Below are positions 55,094-64,000 of a stretch of 64,000 nt of DNA, one piece after another. The stretch is from Cornus controversa (taxonomy: Eukaryota; Streptophyta; Magnoliopsida; Cornales; Cornaceae), in NCBI GenBank assembly GCA_026545225.1, contig CM048845.1, positions 705,001 through 769,000 of the forward strand, in the 5' to 3' direction. The notes beneath the pieces are model-generated. The model saw only the letters and a list, made by a program, of their open reading frames with translations, made no database searches and was not told where the DNA came from. How positions within the stretch are numbered: position 1 is the stretch's first letter; each line of letters begins with the position of its first letter. The position numbers and the translations under genes are program-made.

Positions 55094-55888
55094 TTATGCC
55101 TGTTTCTTCGGACCAGCGCGTTTTACGAATTTTCGGTCAATCTCTTCTTCAAACTCCAAAGCCAATTGTCCTACATTAGTCTTTCCCACCTGCGAAGAAC
55201 TTGACCTCGAGTTGTAATCCGGATAAAGCGGAACATCATCACTAAACCCATAAAGGTCAACTACATTGAAAGTACGAGATATGTTCATATCAATAGGCAA
55301 GTTAATCACATAGGCGTTGTCATTGATCTTCTTGATCACCTTGTATGGCCCATACTTCCTTGGCTTCAACTTGTTATAGGAACCAATTGAGAACCTTTCC
55401 TTACGCAGAAACACCATAACCTGATCACCCTCAGTGAACAATTTCTCACGTCTCTTCACATCTGCTGCAGCTTTATACTTCGCATTCTTCTCCTCTAACC
55501 GCGCCTTTACTTCAGCCTGAACATCGCGAACTTGCTCAGCCAGGTTCTCGGCAGCAACACTTGTTCCAGTGACCTTAGGAAGACGTGTCAGGTCTAACGC
55601 ATACTTAGGAGGCTGTCGATACACTAAAGCAAAAGGAGATTTACCAGTAGCAGTGTGAACTGCATTGTTATACGCAAATTCAGCTTGTGCCAGAACTAAA
55701 TCCCACTGTTTAGGCTTGTCACTACAAATGCTCCAAATTAAATTCCCCAATCTTCAATTTAGATTCTCAGTCTGCCCGTCGGTCTGCGGGTGCGCAGTGC
55801 TACTGAACTTTAGAGTAGTATCCATCCGCTGCCACAACGTAACCCAAAAATGGCTAAGAAATTTTGAATTCCTATCAGAGGTTATAGA
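55094..55888 (-). pseudogene. Integrase C-terminal half of element C
   Basis: Open from 55750 to the stop at 55094: [39 protein letters not shown], a Lys/Glu-rich region and [19 protein letters not shown]. The sequence between 55754 and 55888 in the same frame contains the catalytic Glu region (HPQTDGQTE). TGA at 55754-55756 and TAG at 55889-55891 interrupt the frame; both can come from one transition. Confidence 0.88.
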
Positions 55889-57868
55889 CTAAGGAACTCC
55901 ATGTAAATAGACCACCTCACGAAAGAACAGTTGAGCCACATATGACGCATCTGATGTCTTCCAACAAGGGATAAAATGTCCCATCTTGGAGAACCTGTCA
56001 ACCACAACAAACACAAAGTCTACTCCACGCTGAGTTCGTGGAAGACCCAAAACAAAATCCATCGACAAATCCTCCCATATGGCATTCAGTACAGGTAGAG
56101 GCATGTAAAGACCTGTATTTTGAGCCTGCCCCTTAGAAGTCTGACAAACATAACACTTGCGAACAAGGTTATCTACGTTGCATTTCAACTGAGGCCAATA
56201 ATGCTGCTCGACTATCCCACTGATAGTCTTGTCACGCCCCAAGTGACCACTCAAACCTTCACCATGTAACTCTTGAATCAGTTTCTCCCTCAAAGAGCTC
56301 CGAGGAATACATAACTGATTACCACGGAATAGGTACCCTTTAACCAAATGGAATTCTCCCTCTGTTTGTCTACGACCACATGTTTCCCATACCTCAGCGA
56401 AATCTTCATCATCAGAATACAACTCTTTCAAGAACTCAAACCTAATAATCTCTTGCTGCATAGTGATCAGTAAACTCGTGCGTCGACTTAATGCATCTGC
56501 CACCTTATTCAGAATCCCAGATTTGTGTTTCAGCACATAAGGAAACTTCTGCATATAGGTCGCCCACCGAGCATGAATATTATTTAAACTTCTCTGACTG
56601 TTTAGATACTTCAAAGCCTCGTGATCAGTGTAAAGAATAAATTCTCGCTGAATCAAATAGTGCTCCCAATGCTTCAGAGTACGGACAATAGCATAAAATT
56701 CTTGGTCATAGGTACTCCACTTTCGGCATGCATCACTAAGTTTCTCACTGAAAAATGCCACTGGTCTCTTCTCTTGTGACAGAACTGCTCCAATCCCAAT
56801 TCCACTAGCATCACACTCCACCTCGAATAGTTTCTCAAAACTGGGTAAAGCCAAAACAGGAATAGTGCACAATTTTTCTTTAATGACTGCAAAAGCTATG
56901 TTGGCATCTTCACCCCACTGAAACTTACCCTTCTTTAAGCACTCTGTAATAGGAGCCACAATACTACTGAAGTCCCTAATAAATTGACGATAAAACGTCG
57001 CCAACCCATGGAAACTCCTCACCTCTCCTACTGTCTTTGGTGTAGGCCAATCACGAATGGTTCTCACCTTTTCATCACCAACCATTATTCCCTCCGAATT
57101 GACCACATACCCAAGGAATAACAATCTTTCTGGTAGCCAGCTGCATTTTTTAAAGTTGATAAACAACTTATTTTTGGACAACACCTCTAACACAGCCCGT
57201 AGATGCTCCATATGATCTTTCTCACTCTGACTGTAAATCAGTATGTCATCAAAATAAACGACTACATATTTTTCAATGAAAGGTCGCAATACCTGGTTCA
57301 TAAGCCGCATAAAAGTACTAGGCACATTGGACAATTCAAAAGGCATAACCAGCCACTCGTAGAGTCCATCTTTTGTTTTGAAAGTCGTCTTCCATTCATC
57401 ACCAGGTTTGACCCGAATTTGATGGTATCCACTTCGCAGGTCGATCTTTGAGAACAACTTCGAACCCTCCAACATATCTAGCATGTCATCCAATCTCAAA
57501 ATTGGAAAGCTATATCTGGTAGTTATCTTGTTGATCGCGCGACTATCAACGCACATCTTCCAACTGCCATCTTTCTTTGGGACTATTAACGCGGGAACAG
57601 CACAAGGACTCATGCTCTCTCGAATGAACCCCTTCTGCAACAATTCTTCCACTTTAGCCTGTAAAATCTGATTCTCCTTGGGACTCATCCGATAGTGTGG
57701 CAAATTTGGTAAGCTTGCTCCCGGAACTAAATCAATATGGTGCTGAATATCTCTCAACTGTGGAAGATTATTTGGTAACTCTTCAGACACAAACTCACTG
57801 AATTCGGTCAACAAGGACTGCACCTCCTTAGGTAACACAACTCTCTGCTCTTCCTTGCCTTCTATCAC
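55889..57868 (-). pseudogene. RT, RNase H and integrase N-terminal part of element C
   Basis: 659 codons in one frame. RT motifs: [60 protein letters not shown] and YFDDILIYS (catalytic Asp pair intact). In VMPFGLSNAPSTF the Gly and Ala are changed. RNase [20 protein letters not shown] and [13 protein letters not shown]. Integrase: the H2C2 segment with GHLGRDKT and [10 protein letters not shown], then the core with [18 protein letters not shown] at 55889-55891 ends it after LHGVP. The wording is chromovirus-like, nearest to CRM-type elements as far as I can judge. Confidence 0.92.
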
Positions 57869-58243
57869 TAGAGCTCACACAACCACAACATGTACCTCAT
57901 GTGCCTCCTTAACTTCAGATTCCAACTCAGTTATTGATGTGACTAAAGAGACTAAGGACTGCTCTTCTACCGTGGCCTTAGTTGAGCCAACACCGGAACT
58001 TTGCTTTGGAACCATTGTAATCTTCCTGCCACCCCAACTGAAAACACAAACATTGTCGCGCCCCCTGTAGGTAATATCCACATCAAACTGCCATAGTCGT
58101 CCCAATAACACGTGACTAACATCCATGTCGACTACATCGCAGACCACCTCATCTCGGTAATGCTGCCCGATTGAAATAGGAACTTTACACACCTCTGTCA
58201 TGTTCACTTTAGGCCCCTTCTGAATCCATCCAATCGCATATGG
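57869..58243 (-). pseudogene. Protease C-terminal part of element C
   Basis: In the same frame as RT and separated from it by TGA at 57875-57877. Contains YAIGWIQKGPKVNMTEVCKV, DEVVCDVVDMDVSHVLLGRL and YRGRDNVCVFSWGGRKITMV, the second half of a Gypsy retropepsin. The catalytic DTG/DSG half would lie beyond 58243 and is absent. Codons beyond 58243 belong to the neighbouring LTR-like sequence. Confidence 0.8.
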
Positions 58244-59651
58244 TGATAAGTGTTCAATTCTATGCATTTGAACCCTCTTTATTGCATACATTAGTTCCAT
58301 TTTTGCGTTTACCGAGATATGTTTACGGTATTTTTGTGTTTTTGATGTTTTGCAGGTATTGGAGTAAATGGAGCAAAGTTTGAAGCTTTCTGCAGTCAAG
58401 AGAAGAAATCAGAAAATGCAGCCAAAGGCATCTCGATCAATCGAGATGTTGATCTCGATTAATCGAAATCTCGATTGATCGAGATCTCATTTCGATTGAT
58501 CGAAATCTCGATCAATCGAGATTCTGCAGAACCCACTTGGCCACTTGCTCACCTGCTCTCCCACTTGCAACAAAATCCCCCTTTTTGCACGACTTAGGGG
58601 GATTGTCTGACTTGAACAAGACTCTTGGGGGCCTTATTAATGCAATAGATATATATAGTGATATATATATATATGGTGGGGCCCGAGGTTGAAAAGGAAG
58701 CCAAAAAGCACACAAAAGGAGCCATATCTCTCATATCTCATATATCTCTCAACACAGATCAGAATACTTCAAGAGAGACCTTCGGGAGAGGAAGAGGAGA
58801 AGCTGAACCAGACCAAGAAGCTTCACTTTCTTCATCAATGGAAGGGTGCAAGGCAACCATGAGCAACTAACTCTTCTACTAGGGTGTTGGTTTCAACCCC
58901 TAGCCATGTAAACTTGTTCATCTTTGTAGCTCTTGGGATTTGTAAATAAATGTTGATTATTTAGCCTAGTGATTATGTACACAAATACATCTCTTATATA
59001 TATTCATTTGATATGAAATTTATTCTTGTCTTAGAGTAGATTTTGTCACTTGAATGCACAACATTTGCATATTCCACAAGAAGTGCAAATGATGGCTAGA
59101 TAATGGTGTTTAAATGAATGTGTGATGTTAGTTTGTATAGACCATGCCAAGACAAGGTAGTTTGGATGCATGTAGTGTTCACTTAGAGAGTAGAGTAATT
59201 AGGTAGTTAGTTAGGTTGAAGAGCTATGCTTGTTGAAGATGGATTATGATAGGTTAGCACACACATTGATCTTTTGATATGTCATTGAGGTCACAAGCCT
59301 AATGACATTGTTAGGCATTTAATTAATGAATCCCATGCTTGCTACACTTATGAACATGTGAATGGCTAGTGGTGGAAACCAACCCTAGTTCTCTTTCCCA
59401 ACTTTAAACTCTTTACTTTTCTTGTCATTTCATTCATGCAATAGTTTATAAACACAAATTCAAAAATCTGTTTTTCGAATTAAAGTAGAATTAATCTTCC
59501 TTTAAGACAATTGCGACTAGTCCTCGTGGGATCGATACTCTCTATATAGAACCTTATCTACAAAGATTCGTGCTCTTGCGAGTGGTTAAATTATATTTTG
59601 ATAAAAAGGGCAAAATTAAGCTTACAATATAATTTAGTTCCGACCACATCA
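58244..59651 (+). repeat. Solo-LTR-like sequence of another LTR retrotransposon
   Basis: Starts TGATAAGTGTTCAATTC and ends CCGACCACATCA (TG...CA with TGAT/ATCA ends). Near the right end it has GACTAGTCCTCGTGGGATCG and GATTCGTGCTCTTGCGAGTG, words I associate with LTR ends of large plant Gypsy elements. No PBS or PPT adjoins it, and the flanking pentamers (TATGG and GAAAT) do not match, so it is not a clean solo LTR. Confidence 0.55.
58430..58521. repeat. Cluster of TCGATNNATCGA palindromes
   Basis: Five copies of CTCGATYRATCGAG or TTCGATTGATCGAA-type palindromes within 92 bp of the LTR-like sequence. Adjacent copies can pair with each other in several alternative ways. Confidence 0.8.
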
Positions 59652-60770
59652 GAAATCCCATGTCACTGATCAAAGGAAAGTTTTTTGACATACTCTAAGT
59701 ACTTTAGCTAAACAAATAGTTGATTTACATACCGCATCCTTATCCTTCAAAGATCTGTGTATCAAAATGGTCGAACAAATTGACTGGACACAAGATTTTT
59801 CTTTAGAGAAAATTAGCTGGTATTTACAACTTGCGGAACTTCTAAAAAATGATTTTTCGGCCCCTCTCTTCGGAAAGGTTAAAAGAATATGTCTTTTTGA
59901 AAAAGCAAAATCCTTTTTTCCTAGCCATATCTTTGTTAAGATCCAATACTTGGTCGAAGATAATTATTTGTCACTTACAAATTTTTATCTTGATCATCAT
60001 GAATATATTAATCTAGATGATGAAATCCCAAACCTCAGTCTTGGAACCCATCTTCTCTAGCCTATGGAAATGCTTGATTGGGGAATTATTAATAAAGTAA
60101 TTATCCAATCTCACTATCCTGAAAAAGATCTCCCATCCATGATCAAATCCATGATCTTTAAGGCTACTCATCACTGGATGTGTAATAGAACACTCTCTTT
60201 ATGGATCTCTAGGTCAATTGGTTGGCGGTAAAAGACATGTTTTTATCAACCATATCAGATTTGGTATTTAAAAAATTACTACTGATGAAGAATACAGGGA
60301 ACAACCCTTAGAAAATTCCCTTGACATTGCGAAAGGCATCTCCCAAGAACTCTCGCCATTAAAAGTATCATAAGTCTTAAAAATACTGCTGCAACACTTC
60401 TTACATCACTTCGACCTCTAACCTTGATTTCGGATGGAAGAAGAGTTTTTGTTACTGAATTAAGCTTTGATTTTCTAGAATATTCAGCAAATCATCTTGA
60501 AGAAACAAAAAATCTTCTTAAACAAATGGTTAATTTCAACATGGATCTATCTGAAGATATTCTTCATTCCACTGAAATGGATGATCATTATGCTAATTAG
60601 CATGACTCTCAAAGCCCTAAGACTCCTCTAGAACTTGATGATTATGCACTCCATAATATCCTCAACATGATGGAAGGATATATTTCTATTAAACGACTAC
60701 AAATAATCCAGCACACAACAAAGAAATCTCTTCGCCAACACAGTAAAAATCAAGTGTCGACAGCATTGTA
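59652..60770 (+). pseudogene. Movement-protein-like remnant (30K-type)
   Basis: The frame opens at the left junction and is interrupted by TGA near 59690, TAG at 60058-60060, TAA near 60226-60228 and TAG at 60598-60600. A middle part (about 60210-60370) reads in another frame, so compensating indels are present. The best conserved part, around 60415-60480, has a Gly-Arg-Arg motif followed by a Thr-Glu-Leu-Ser-Phe-Asp-Phe pattern, reminiscent of the core of caulimovirid movement proteins. These enlarge plasmodesmata for cell-to-cell spread. The call rests on this core only. The remnant cannot be functional. Confidence 0.45.
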
Positions 60771-61031
60771 ATCGACAAAACTTATCATAGTAGTTTGTCG
60801 GCCAGAGAGTCAAAAAGTCTACAGTGTTGAACAGTAATCAATCGGTTCCTGTAGTAGCCTCCGGTCATCAGTCATTCCTCTTTTTCCTGTCTATAAAATA
60901 ATAGCCAAGACTGAAGAAGAAGGACGTCTTGTATTATATACTCTTTCTTATGTTTCTATCTTATAGTGTTGTAATCTGTAATCTGCAATCTACAATCCGC
61001 TGCTTGTGTGTTTTGTAAATGGTATCAGAGC
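60771..61031 (+). promoter_or_regulatory. Promoter-like intergenic region with tRNA-Met primer binding site
   Basis: TATAAAATA at 60892-60900 lies about 120 bp upstream of TGGTATCAGAGC (61020-61031), a perfect complement-type match to the plant initiator tRNA-Met PBS. The base pair CA that ends an LTR is not found next to the PBS (it reads GTAAA), which favours a pararetrovirus leader over an LTR. Confidence 0.6.
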
Positions 61032-61268
61032 TTTGTAATGAAGCCTAAGTTGTAAGTTTTTCTTTTAATCTTTTTTTTCTGTCAATTACATATCTTGTTT
61101 CTGTTTTCTCCTTACTTCATTTCTGGTTTTATAAATCTCATACGCTTGCATACTGGTTTTATTTTGCTTGTTTGTCCGTGTTGTCTGTGTGACGTTATGA
61201 CGTTGTCGAGCCTTGTTATAAAACCATTAGAGTCTGCAAGAGGTCTTAAGAACCCTTAAAAATCTAGA

Positions 61269-62111
61269 ATGACAGAAGAAAAAGAATTCGACTGTATATG
61301 TAAGTGGCTAGGAAAAGATGTAAACAACTATAATCATTCTATTCATATAAAGAATAGTGATGAACATGATCTAACTAAGATCAGTTCTAGTATTTACTCT
61401 CTTATAGATATTATTTCTTCTTGGAATAAAAATTTCAAACAACAATATCATTCTACATCCCAGGTTGTAGAAAATTCCTTAGAGTACATAACAAATGCAC
61501 TCAAAAAAATCGATAACAAAATCGATTATTTTCAATGAATTCTTGACCTTTCTGATATGACAAAAAAAAGTCAGGAATTATCAAATTTAATTGAAAACCT
61601 CAAGAAAGTTGGGAATGAAAAATTAGCCGATCTTTATCCAACTAATAAAACTGATCAAACGGAACAAAGAGTTCCTACAGTAAAAAATCTTTATTATGGA
61701 ACAGAATATTCTAATGTTTCATAAGAAAGAAACTAAAAAGATTATTAATCAAAATGAATATGATAATATCATCGAAATATTAGATTATATAAAGGTCCCG
61801 ATCTTAACATAGATGAAAGAAATAAAAAATTTCAACAAATAAGGGAAACCTCCTTAGAATATGAAGTCCTTTTACACCATTTTCACTATCAGAAAAACAT
61901 AGTATCTAATTCAGAAGAAGATTCAGTTAAAAAGATAACTAAAGATTCTAGTGATTCATCTGACTCTGAAGACGAAAAAAGTTCAACGTCTACAGAATAT
62001 GATGAAGAAAGAGAAGTTAAAAATCCTTCAACATCTAATCCTCGATTGTCTAAAAGAAAGATCGACGAACCACTCGATCCAGAACTTTTTGGAGACTATG
62101 GTATCTGTCCA
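61269..62111 (+). pseudogene. Unidentified frames downstream of the PBS, acidic C-terminal part
   Basis: The first frame (61269-61538, ATG start) is helical and Lys/Asn-rich. It continues past TGA at 61536-61538 with further Lys/Glu-rich sequence. After a frame change near 61720, and another near 61800, about 61800-62111 encodes a strongly acidic Ser/Asp/Glu stretch, then a basic patch, like the start of some pararetrovirus coat proteins. The frame is cut at 62111 by the hAT terminus. Function not established. Confidence 0.35.
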
Positions 62112-62513
62112 TAGTTGTCAAAGGCGCGCGGGGTGCGCGCCCCAGGCGCGAGGCGCACCCTGGGTGCCTGTTAGGACATGAGGCGAGGCCCCTTTAATGA
62201 GGCGCGTGCCTCAGGTAAGGGCGCGGTGAGGCGCGGGGCGCTGTTGGGGCGCGCCTCTTTGAAGTTTTGACTTCTTCTTTTTTTTTTTTTTGTTGCAATA
62301 TAATTGGTTACATATGTTTTTATTGTGGAGTCTGCTGCACATTATAATTGCAAGAAAGGTAAAAAAATGCCCAAAACAGAGCCTTCCTTATTCATTCGCT
62401 AGGTCAAAGGATCAGACAGAAGACCCAAAGCACTCGGGTGACCCTCGGCAGCCGGCACTTCCACGACTGAATCAACTCCTCCAGTCTCCTCCGGCAAGCT
62501 CTCTCCTCCGGTA

Positions 62514-62965
62514 AGTTCTCTCTTCTTCTTTTTTTTTCTCTCTCTTCTTCTTCTTCTTCTCTGTTCTTCTATTTCTCGGCTTTCTTCTTCTTCTTCTTCT
62601 TCTTCTTCTTCTCTATTTTTCTTCTTCTTCTCTGTTCTTCTATTTCTCGGCTTTCTTCTTCTTCTTCTTCTTCTTCTTCTTCTCTATTTTTTTTCTTCTT
62701 CTCTGTTCTTCTATTTCTCGGCTTTCTTCTTCTTCTTCTTCTTCTTCTTCTTCTTCTTCTCTGTTTTTTTTTCTTCTACTCTCTTCTTCTTCTTCTTCTT
62801 CTTCTCTCTTCTCTCTCTTCCCCTTCTTCTCTGTTTTTTTCTTCTGCTGAATTTTCTCTCTTCTTCTTCTCCCTTCTCTCTCTTCCCCTTTCTTCTCTGT
62901 TTTTTCCTTCTTCTCTGTTTTTTTCTTCTGCTGAATTTTCTCTCTTTTTTCTTCTCTGCTTTGAC
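62514..62965 (+). repeat. (CTT)n microsatellite with ~65-bp tandem units
   Basis: CTTCTTCTTC runs alternate with the block CTGTTCTTCTATTTCTCGGC, which occurs three times (62560, 62632 and 62704). It lies just after a splice-donor-like GGTAAGT at 62512-62518, so it is probably intronic in the leader of the hAT gene. Confidence 0.85.
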
Positions 62966-63286
62966 TGAAAATTGGGCAGCTATGTTCTTTTTCTAAAAAA
63001 AATATTTGCTATTTTGTTGTTAAATTCATTTTGTTATGCAACTTATGCTGAATAATTGGAAATTTTTGAGCTGTGATATTGAATCCATTTTTTTAAATAT
63101 TCTGTTTTTTTGAATTCATTAAAAAAAATGGTATTGCCTGGAAATTGAGTCAATTGACATGCTATTGCAGTATTGCTTTGAAATTTACATGTTTACTCTT
63201 TTTTTTTGAAATTATTATCTTGATTCTTGAATGTAGATTACTAGATTGTAGTATTGTAGTCTGCAGTGCACTTTGCACTTTAAAAG

Positions 63287-64000
63287 ATGTCTAGTGAAGG
63301 TGCAAGAAAGGATCCAGTGTGGAATTACGCATATTTGGCGAATCCACAAGATAGAAACGCTCTCACATGTAAATTTTGTGCGAAAGTTACAAAATGAGGT
63401 GTTTATCGGACTAAGCAACACTTGGCTGGAGGGTTTAGGAATGCAAAGGCTTGTAATAGATGCCCCGAACCTATTAGAGTATAAATTAAAGAGTACTTGA
63501 GTAAAAGAAAGGAAGAAAAAGAGCAAATGAATTTGTTACCGGATGATGACACTATTGGCGGAGATGATGAGGAAGATGTTGAGGAAGTTCAGTCAGTTGA
63601 CATTATCAGAAAAAGAGCATCTAGTGCAAGTAGTGCTAGTGTTAATTCTTCGAAGAAGCCAAAGCAAAAGGGACCAATCGATTTGTATTTTACCCCCAGA
63701 CCAGAAATTGTTGTTCAAAAAAGAAAGGAGGGGAAGGAAAAACAAACCACCATTAATGAGGCATGCAAGAAAGAGTTGAGGGGACGAGCATGCAGTGCTA
63801 TAGCAAAGTGGATGTATGATGCAGGAATCTCATTCAATGCTGTTAAATATGATAGCTTCGATGAGGCAATTGAAGCAATTGGACAATATGGTCCTGGCAT
63901 GAAACCACCTAGTTATCACGAGGTGAGGGTTTCTTTGCTTAAGAAGGAGTTAAACAATACCAACAACTTGATGAGTGACCATAGAGAGGCGTGGATAAAA
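63287..64000 (+). pseudogene. hAT transposase, N-terminal part (BED zinc finger)
   Basis: Begins ATG at 63287 after an acceptor near 63261-63266. Residues 9-62 form a BED-type finger: DPVWNYAYL, CKFC, then YRTKQHLAGGF and AKAC. An acidic linker and a Ser/Lys-rich nuclear-localisation-like stretch follow, then PIDLYFTPRPEIVVQ, CKKELRGRACSAIAKWMYDA, GISFNAVKYDSFDEAIEAIG and GPGMKPPSYHEVRVSLLKKE, typical of plant hAT transposases with a DUF659 domain. In-frame TGA at 63395-63397 (within the finger) and TAA at 63482-63484 make this copy inactive. The catalytic domain lies beyond the window. Confidence 0.88.

Larger units (their letters stand above)
54640..58243 (-). mobile_element. Truncated Ty3/Gypsy element C (chromovirus-like)
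   Basis: The minus strand carries the end of protease, RT, RNase H and integrase in one frame, with a possible PPT (GGAAAGGGGA at about 55040-55051) and a 3' LTR remnant to its left that I could not delimit. Gag and the protease start are missing: the sequence stops at 58243, where the LTR-like sequence 58244-59651 begins. No chromodomain is seen at the integrase end. Confidence 0.85.
59652..62111 (+). mobile_element. Degraded pararetrovirus-like (Caulimoviridae-like) segment
   Basis: The segment contains, in order, a region resembling a viral movement protein, a non-coding region with a TATA box, a tRNA-Met primer binding site and frames with an acidic region. It is cut on the left by the LTR-like sequence and on the right by the hAT transposon, which seems to have inserted into a coding frame. 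It has many stops and frame changes. A tRNA-Met PBS after a promoter-like region and a 30K-type movement protein are marks of plant pararetroviruses. I did not see the RT, and an unusual LTR element is an alternative. Confidence 0.45.
62112..64000 (+). mobile_element. hAT transposon, left part (runs off the window)
   Basis: Starts TAGTTGTCAAAGGCGCGCGG, a terminus seen in many plant hAT elements, followed by GC-rich GGCGCG/GCGCGCC words to about 62255. A leader exon, a pyrimidine-rich intron and a BED-finger transposase gene follow. The right end and TSD are outside the window. Confidence 0.75.

Noticed and set aside
1-64000. CRISPR arrays, bacterial operons, ribosome binding sites, origins
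   Set aside because: The window is plant nuclear DNA. The tandem arrays seen are transposon or LTR minisatellites, not repeat-spacer arrays.

Overview
The window looks like a repeat-rich, AT-rich intergenic block of a flowering-plant nuclear genome, probably a eudicot. The signs are plant-type Ty3/Gypsy, Ty1/Copia, PIF/Harbinger, hAT and Helitron elements, GT-AG introns, long (TA)n tracts and a kinesin (KIN-10A-like) remnant. I see no convincing intact host gene. Almost every coding stretch belongs to a mobile element and nearly all are broken.

Layout. 1-6375: repeats and MITE-like debris, including a near-perfect inverted repeat with ~500-bp arms (274-1313) and a G-box cluster (1466-1663). 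6376-15646: complete Tat-like Ty3/Gypsy element A, minus strand, TSD TATAT, carrying a spliced antisense gene. 15647-21351: dispersed repeats, a GATC-rich island and a Harbinger MITE (18308-18906). 21352-24967: minus-strand Helitron candidate holding a truncated Copia element. 26203-30136: PIF/Harbinger element with TSD TTA and both of its genes. 30138-31740: two small GC-rich repeat structures. 32756-51315: possible gene-capturing Helitron with a KIN-10A fragment and another gene fragment. Nested in it is element B (38362-51153, plus strand, TSD ACCTC), a Tat-like Ty3/Gypsy element with an antisense, spliced plant-mobile-domain (PMD) gene. 52229-53020: a miRNA-precursor-like hairpin and faint exon remnants. 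54640-58243: truncated chromovirus-like Gypsy element C. 58244-59651: solo-LTR-like sequence. 59652-62111: degraded pararetrovirus-like segment. 62112-64000: 5' part of a hAT transposon that runs off the window.

How the parts relate. Elements A and B share one architecture: gag-pol on one strand, and between pol and the 3' LTR a three-exon gene on the opposite strand with its own TATA box. The two antisense products differ (gypsy-type transposon domain plus coiled coil in A, PMD in B). The polyprotein frames of B and C are open end to end except for in-frame stops, without frameshifts, which fits decay by C-to-T/G-to-A transitions in methylated DNA. The most unusual signal is in the LTRs of B: about nine successive hairpins keep one loop sequence (CCTCTCTACGGAT) while their stems differ and stay complementary.

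All family calls come from reading motifs and translations by eye. No database search or folding program was run.
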